A DNA stretch of 6,275 nucleotides from an uncultured Clostridia bacterium (GTDB lineage Bacteria; Bacillota; Clostridia; Oscillospirales; Oscillospiraceae): NCBI GenBank assembly GCA_945918315.1, contig CAMEIK010000068.1, positions 1 to 6,275 on the forward strand. Reading direction: 5' to 3'. The notes beneath the pieces were generated by a model, which was not told the DNA's origin, did no database searches, and saw nothing but the letters and a program-made list of their open reading frames with translations. Below are positions 6,234 to 6,275 of this stretch, in pieces. Position 1 is the stretch's first letter, and each line of letters begins with the position of its first letter. The translations under genes were made by a program, and so were the position numbers.

Positions 6234-6268
6234 TAATTGACAATTGACAATGGACAATGGACAATTAA
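6233..6268. repeat. Short 7-bp tandem array with inverted ends
   Basis: Four 7-bp units follow one another from 6236: ATTGACA twice (6236-6249) and ATGGACA twice (6250-6263). The block is bounded by TTAATTG (6233-6239) and its inverted copy CAATTAA (6262-6268). Similar TGACAAT/TGGACAAT minisatellites are, to my recollection, scattered between genes in some bacterial genomes. No gene is visible in it. Confidence 0.65.
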
Positions 6269-6275
6269 GGAATCC

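Overview
The window suggests an anaerobic, GC-rich Firmicute of the gut Clostridia (Oscillospiraceae/Ruminococcaceae type). This is inferred from four things: C- and G-ending codons in the genes set against AT-rich intergenic DNA, strong GGAGG ribosome binding sites, a Gram-positive lipoprotein signal with an LCAC lipobox and a long Ala/Thr/Pro linker, and a DUF362 protein carrying two [4Fe-4S] ferredoxin motifs. The species cannot be determined from this sequence.

Layout, left to right. (1) The 3' end of a GNAT N-acetyltransferase gene on the + strand, cut by the window edge. (2) An AT-rich promoter region with a consensus -10 box that sits inside a perfect 14-bp palindrome. (3) A three-gene + strand operon for a complete ABC importer of the ferric-iron / 2-aminoethylphosphonate / thiamine architecture: lipoprotein solute-binding protein, one long permease with two fused transmembrane domains, and an ATPase with a TOBE domain. 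(4) A strong stem-loop terminator with T-runs on both strands. (5) A convergent - strand gene for a DUF362 ferredoxin-like protein of unknown function. (6) Its AT-rich upstream region, with an operator-like inverted repeat, a 14-bp direct repeat and a short 7-bp tandem array at the window edge.

How the genes work together. The lipoprotein captures the solute outside the cell, the fused permease forms the whole membrane channel, and the ATPase, presumably as a homodimer, powers import. Two stem-loops between the binding-protein and permease genes probably let the binding protein be made in excess over the membrane parts, a common arrangement in such operons. The DUF362 gene points the other way and has its own upstream region, so it is unlikely to be a transport component. 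I see no previously undescribed system here. The points most worth following up are the palindrome over the transporter promoter, the paired intercistronic stem-loops, the unassigned substrate, and the repeats at the right edge.
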